This document shows, piece by piece, positions 60,884-64,000 of a DNA stretch of 64,000 nt. The position numbers and the translations under genes were made by a program. Origin of the DNA: Triglochin maritima (taxonomy: Eukaryota; Streptophyta; Magnoliopsida; Alismatales; Juncaginaceae); the NCBI GenBank assembly GCA_963682175.1, contig OY821779.1:1438501-1502500 (forward strand), given 5' to 3'. Numbering within the stretch: position 1 is the stretch's first letter; each line of letters opens with the position of its first letter. The notes under the pieces are model-generated. The model ran no database searches, was not told the origin of the DNA, and saw only the letters and a list, made by a program, of their open reading frames with translations.

Positions 60884-63523
60884 CACCATTGGTCTCGCTG
60901 TATATGAAGCTTGATATGTGGCGAGCGTTTCTGCTTGAGAGTAATGTTCACTTGGATTACAGGAAGCCTCGTCATAGTTTTTAAGTTCATCAATATTAGC
61001 AACACAAAGGCCTCTGCACTGAATAATTTCCAGGACATACCGGTTGTAAAAAAACATTCCCTTGGTGGTTCTTTTTTTTCCCGATACATTTTCTTAGTTT
61101 GTCGTTTATCTGCATTGTGATATTTATCTGCGATTTAAAGTGAAAGGCTGATTGAGTCACAGCCCCTGGATTCTATAAAGTGGTTGTAAACTACCATTCC
61201 CTTGGTGGTTCTTTTTTTTCGATACATTTTCTTAGTTTGTCGTTTATCTGCATTGTGATATTTATCTGCGATTTAAAGTCAAAGGCTGATTGAGTCACAG
61301 CTTGGATGTATCTTTTTTTTCATCGTTGGGTGATTATGATAGATTAATGCAAATCAATAACAAAGTTTCTGGTGAATAAGCATTTTATTTCTCAACAAAT
61401 TTGATGGAAACAGGGTCATGAAGGCATGAAATTTTGTTTATAAAAATAGAATAATGACGTTCAGAAACTCTCAAATCACAGTACTATTGAAACGTCTTCA
61501 CGGAACAGAGACCGAACGTGTACCATAAACTTTATCAAAGTACACAAAAGCACTTTTGGAGCTTTCCATTTCTTTAAGTGGTGATTGCTATTAATTTCCA
61601 TATTTTATTAGCACTTTCTGTCCTCATTTAGTTTCGTAAAGAATTGTCTGTCTATTGCATATCTTTCATATTTTCTGGATGCCCTTACGAGTCAGGATTT
61701 CGGAACCAATTACAGCTTTGGTACTTTATTCCTCAGAAGAATCAAGCAATCAGATCTTAGAACATCTGAAAAATTCAGTAATCTTTTCAGTAATTTGTTG
61801 TTATCTTATCTAAGAGCATTTGAACAAATGCCAAGAACAAATAAAGGCATCAGAACACGTCTCTTTAAGAACAATTATTAGAAGTATGAAGGTAGGAAAC
61901 AGTTGGGCCACAAAACACTTTCTTCCATTTGTTATTAGCTCTAATCAGAATCCATTTGCGTAAAGATGCCATTTTTTAATTAAAATATTCCCACAAGTTG
62001 TCCTTTTGCACTTTCTTTACAAAGAAAACACTTTCTTTCCATGGAGACATTTCACTTGAAGTGACCTTAACGAAAGCAAATATAATAGGGAGAATAAGGT
62101 AGCAAATATAAAAAGTACGATGAACATAAACAAGATTATCAAAACGAGATCACTTTACAAGGTCCTATTGGCACATGAGACATTACGTGTCTATGGCTTG
62201 TTAAATCTCAGGCCGTATCAACGGCTAGGATTTCATGGTAGGTCATCAATAAGGAATTAACTCTCTTAAACCACAGACTTTTGTATTATTATTATTAGAG
62301 CACCACTAGTGGATATCATAAATAATCCTTATGACAAGAAAATTATTGCCTAGAAATTCTTCTCTACTTTATTGCCTTTTCAAGTTGCTCCTTTTTATTA
62401 ATCATATATATTAATTAAGGCCAACAAAGGACATCAAAACAATAATAAAAGGTAAAAAGTTAAATTACAAAAAAAAACTGAAAATGACAGTAACTATTCT
62501 TTTTTAATTATTAAGGACAACTAATGGTTTCTTAGATGTAATGTTGTACACACTTGCCTTCTCTAAAGACTTCCTTCTCAATTTGTGAAGTACACAGAGT
62601 CATTTAACTCAATGTTTAGCAGATCCACCGGAAGAATGTGATTCTTTTATACCTTTACTTGGAAACAAATCAAGAATATATCCACAAACTCAAAATATAT
62701 AATGTTCCCGAGTTTTACACCTGAACTTCAATACTGGGAGCATCAATGGAACTTCCCTTTTATCCCTTTAATCATCCATTTAGCTAAGCCCACATGGGTC
62801 ACTTTAGAAGCTACAGTCAATACCATTCTTTACTCAGCTATCACAACTAACGTTTTTGCCGAGCTGATCTTATTACTTTCGAATAGTTAAGATTAAATAT
62901 TACATTTCAAAAAAAAAAACTACTAAAATTTAGTTGAAGTAGAGTAGAAAAGATTTTGAACGGAAACTAAACTACGACGTATTAAAGTAAAACCGAAACA
63001 AAAACTTTGTTTGAAATGTGAAATTCCTAGAATCAAAGAGCACTCCTACAAATTTTCCACAACTTTTTTTTAACTTCCTTTTACCAATACATTACATACT
63101 TTATCACTTTAGTTTTTTTGCTGTCTAATTACTCCAAAGTTTGGTTAACCAAGAAAAATAAATACCAAAAGAACCATTATCTTTAATTTTCAAAAAGAGC
63201 ACAAACTTTATTTCCTTCCCTCCCTAGTGAGTGGAAGTGAAAATTCAGTGGGGAATCGAAAAACCTGTTCTCAACTCCACAAAGAAAACTTGTGGCTCCT
63301 AATCCATCCCTTTTGCTGACTTGGCATATCTAACTTTCACTTGGCTCCAATTTAATCCTCACAAACACCATGCAATGAGAAGCACAAGTCTCTGTTCTCA
63401 CGTCTCCCATATAAACAACACTTGGTTGGTTTGACATAAGAAGAGAAGACAAGAGGGGACACATAAAAGACACACAGCAAACACAAGTAGGGACACAAGA
63501 GAGGGTACAGATCTTGCAGAGAG
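60884..63523. other. Intergenic region after the dioxygenase gene
   Basis: The first 200-300 bases are the probable 3' UTR. It contains the tandem duplication at 61043-61301. The rest is AT-rich with no recognised gene. The final 150 bases are A- and G-rich, like a 5' leader for the gene starting at 63524. Confidence 0.5.
61043..61301. repeat. Recent tandem duplication, 141-bp unit
   Basis: 61043-61161 recurs at 61184-61301 almost unchanged (CCCTTGGTGGTTC, TAGTTTGTCGTTTATCTGC, GGCTGATTGAGTCACAG). It lies in the 3' flank of the dioxygenase gene, possibly within its 3' UTR. Confidence 0.9.
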
Positions 63524-63616
63524 ATGGAGGGGAGTAAAGGGTCAGTGAGATTGTTTGGGAAGGTGATCCATGTTGATGTGGGCGAGGATTGTGCTCGTCA
63601 TCATGCAGTGGAAGAG
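63524..63616 (+). CDS. First exon of an unidentified gene continuing past the window
   Basis: ATG at 63524 follows a long purine-rich leader and opens 31 codons, ending at a possible donor (GAG then GTCAAT). The translated start, MEGSKGSVRLFGKVIHVD, resembles the IKLFGKTI motif at the start of CDF/COG1-type Dof transcription factors. The Dof zinc finger would be in a later exon outside the window, so this is only a suggestion. The remaining 384 bases to the window end are T-rich and look like intron. Confidence 0.4.
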
Positions 63617-64000
63617 GTCAATATTATTCTATTTTTGTTTTGTTTATAGATTTTCAGTTATTGTTGTTGTTCTGACAGGTTGCTTTTTTTCTTTCCTTAA
63701 ATCAACGTTTGGTTTGCTTTTTATTAATAACATGAAGTTCAGTTTGGTGTCTGCCTTTTTTGTTCTGTTTGACATGATGTTGAAAATTTTGAGGTTAGAC
63801 TTAATTCTAAGGTATGGATATTTTTTGTTTTTTTAGAATTAGGATTCTTACTTTTGAACAACAGTTTGATGGTTGTAGGCAATATTCTTTGTGGAATAAA
63901 AGTTTTGCCAAAAAAATAGAGAATACGGACACTCTATTTTGCAGTCTATAACTTCTTAGGAATGTGTTGATCCACATCAATCTCATAATAAACTACCATA

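Noticed and set aside
1..64000. Search for tRNA, rRNA and other structured RNA genes
   Set aside because: No convincing tRNA A/B boxes or rRNA-like segments were seen by eye. A covariance-model search would be needed to exclude small RNAs.

Overview
The window is nuclear DNA of a flowering plant, most likely a eudicot. The genes are split by AT-rich introns, intergenic space is long, and LTR retrotransposons, a CACTA-like transposon and MITE-like elements lie between genes. The plant-specific families present (DUF1666, NAC, starch synthase II, AVT1 transporters) fit this. I cannot name the species from sequence alone.

Layout. (1) 0.8-3.5 kb: a five-exon DUF1666 gene (+). (2) 3.8-9.2 kb: a Ty1/copia retrotransposon (+) with near-identical LTRs and a perfect 5-bp target duplication; it lacks the catalytic part of its reverse transcriptase. 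(3) 9.8-11.7 kb: a three-exon FEZ-like NAC transcription factor (-). (4) 15.5-21.3 kb: an eight-exon membrane-anchored apyrase (-). (5) 22.0-22.5 kb: a decayed fragment of an AVT1-type amino acid transporter. (6) 22.9-26.8 kb: a CACTA-like element into which an LTR retrotransposon inserted, leaving a 2.1-kb solo LTR. (7) 28.9-29.3 kb: a 135-bp hairpin and a 250-bp Mutator-like MITE. (8) 30.3-38.6 kb: two tandem AVT1-type transporter genes (+). (9) 40.1-41.3 kb: a GDSL esterase/lipase pseudogene lacking its middle exons. (10) 42.7-48.0 kb: starch synthase II (+). (11) 48.6-52.9 kb: an older, deleted and multiply mutated copia element (-). (12) 53.4-60.9 kb: a 12-exon 2-oxoglutarate/Fe(II) dioxygenase gene (+), intact in splice structure but carrying a one-base frameshift. 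(13) 63.5 kb: the first exon of a gene that runs off the window.

The genes form no pathway; this is ordinary plant gene order. The local AVT1 copies share one origin by duplication. The two copia elements are relatives: their pol regions are close, their LTRs have largely diverged, and both carry GGTCGACC-type palindromes in the LTR. In the young element these palindromes form a dense array upstream of a TATA box, which is the most unusual non-coding structure here. Other points worth attention are three introns that appear to use, or may use, GC donor sites (starch synthase II, one AVT1 gene, apyrase), the frameshifted dioxygenase, and the nested solo LTR.

Exon limits were set by hand from splice signals, reading phase and remembered family similarity. 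No database search was run.
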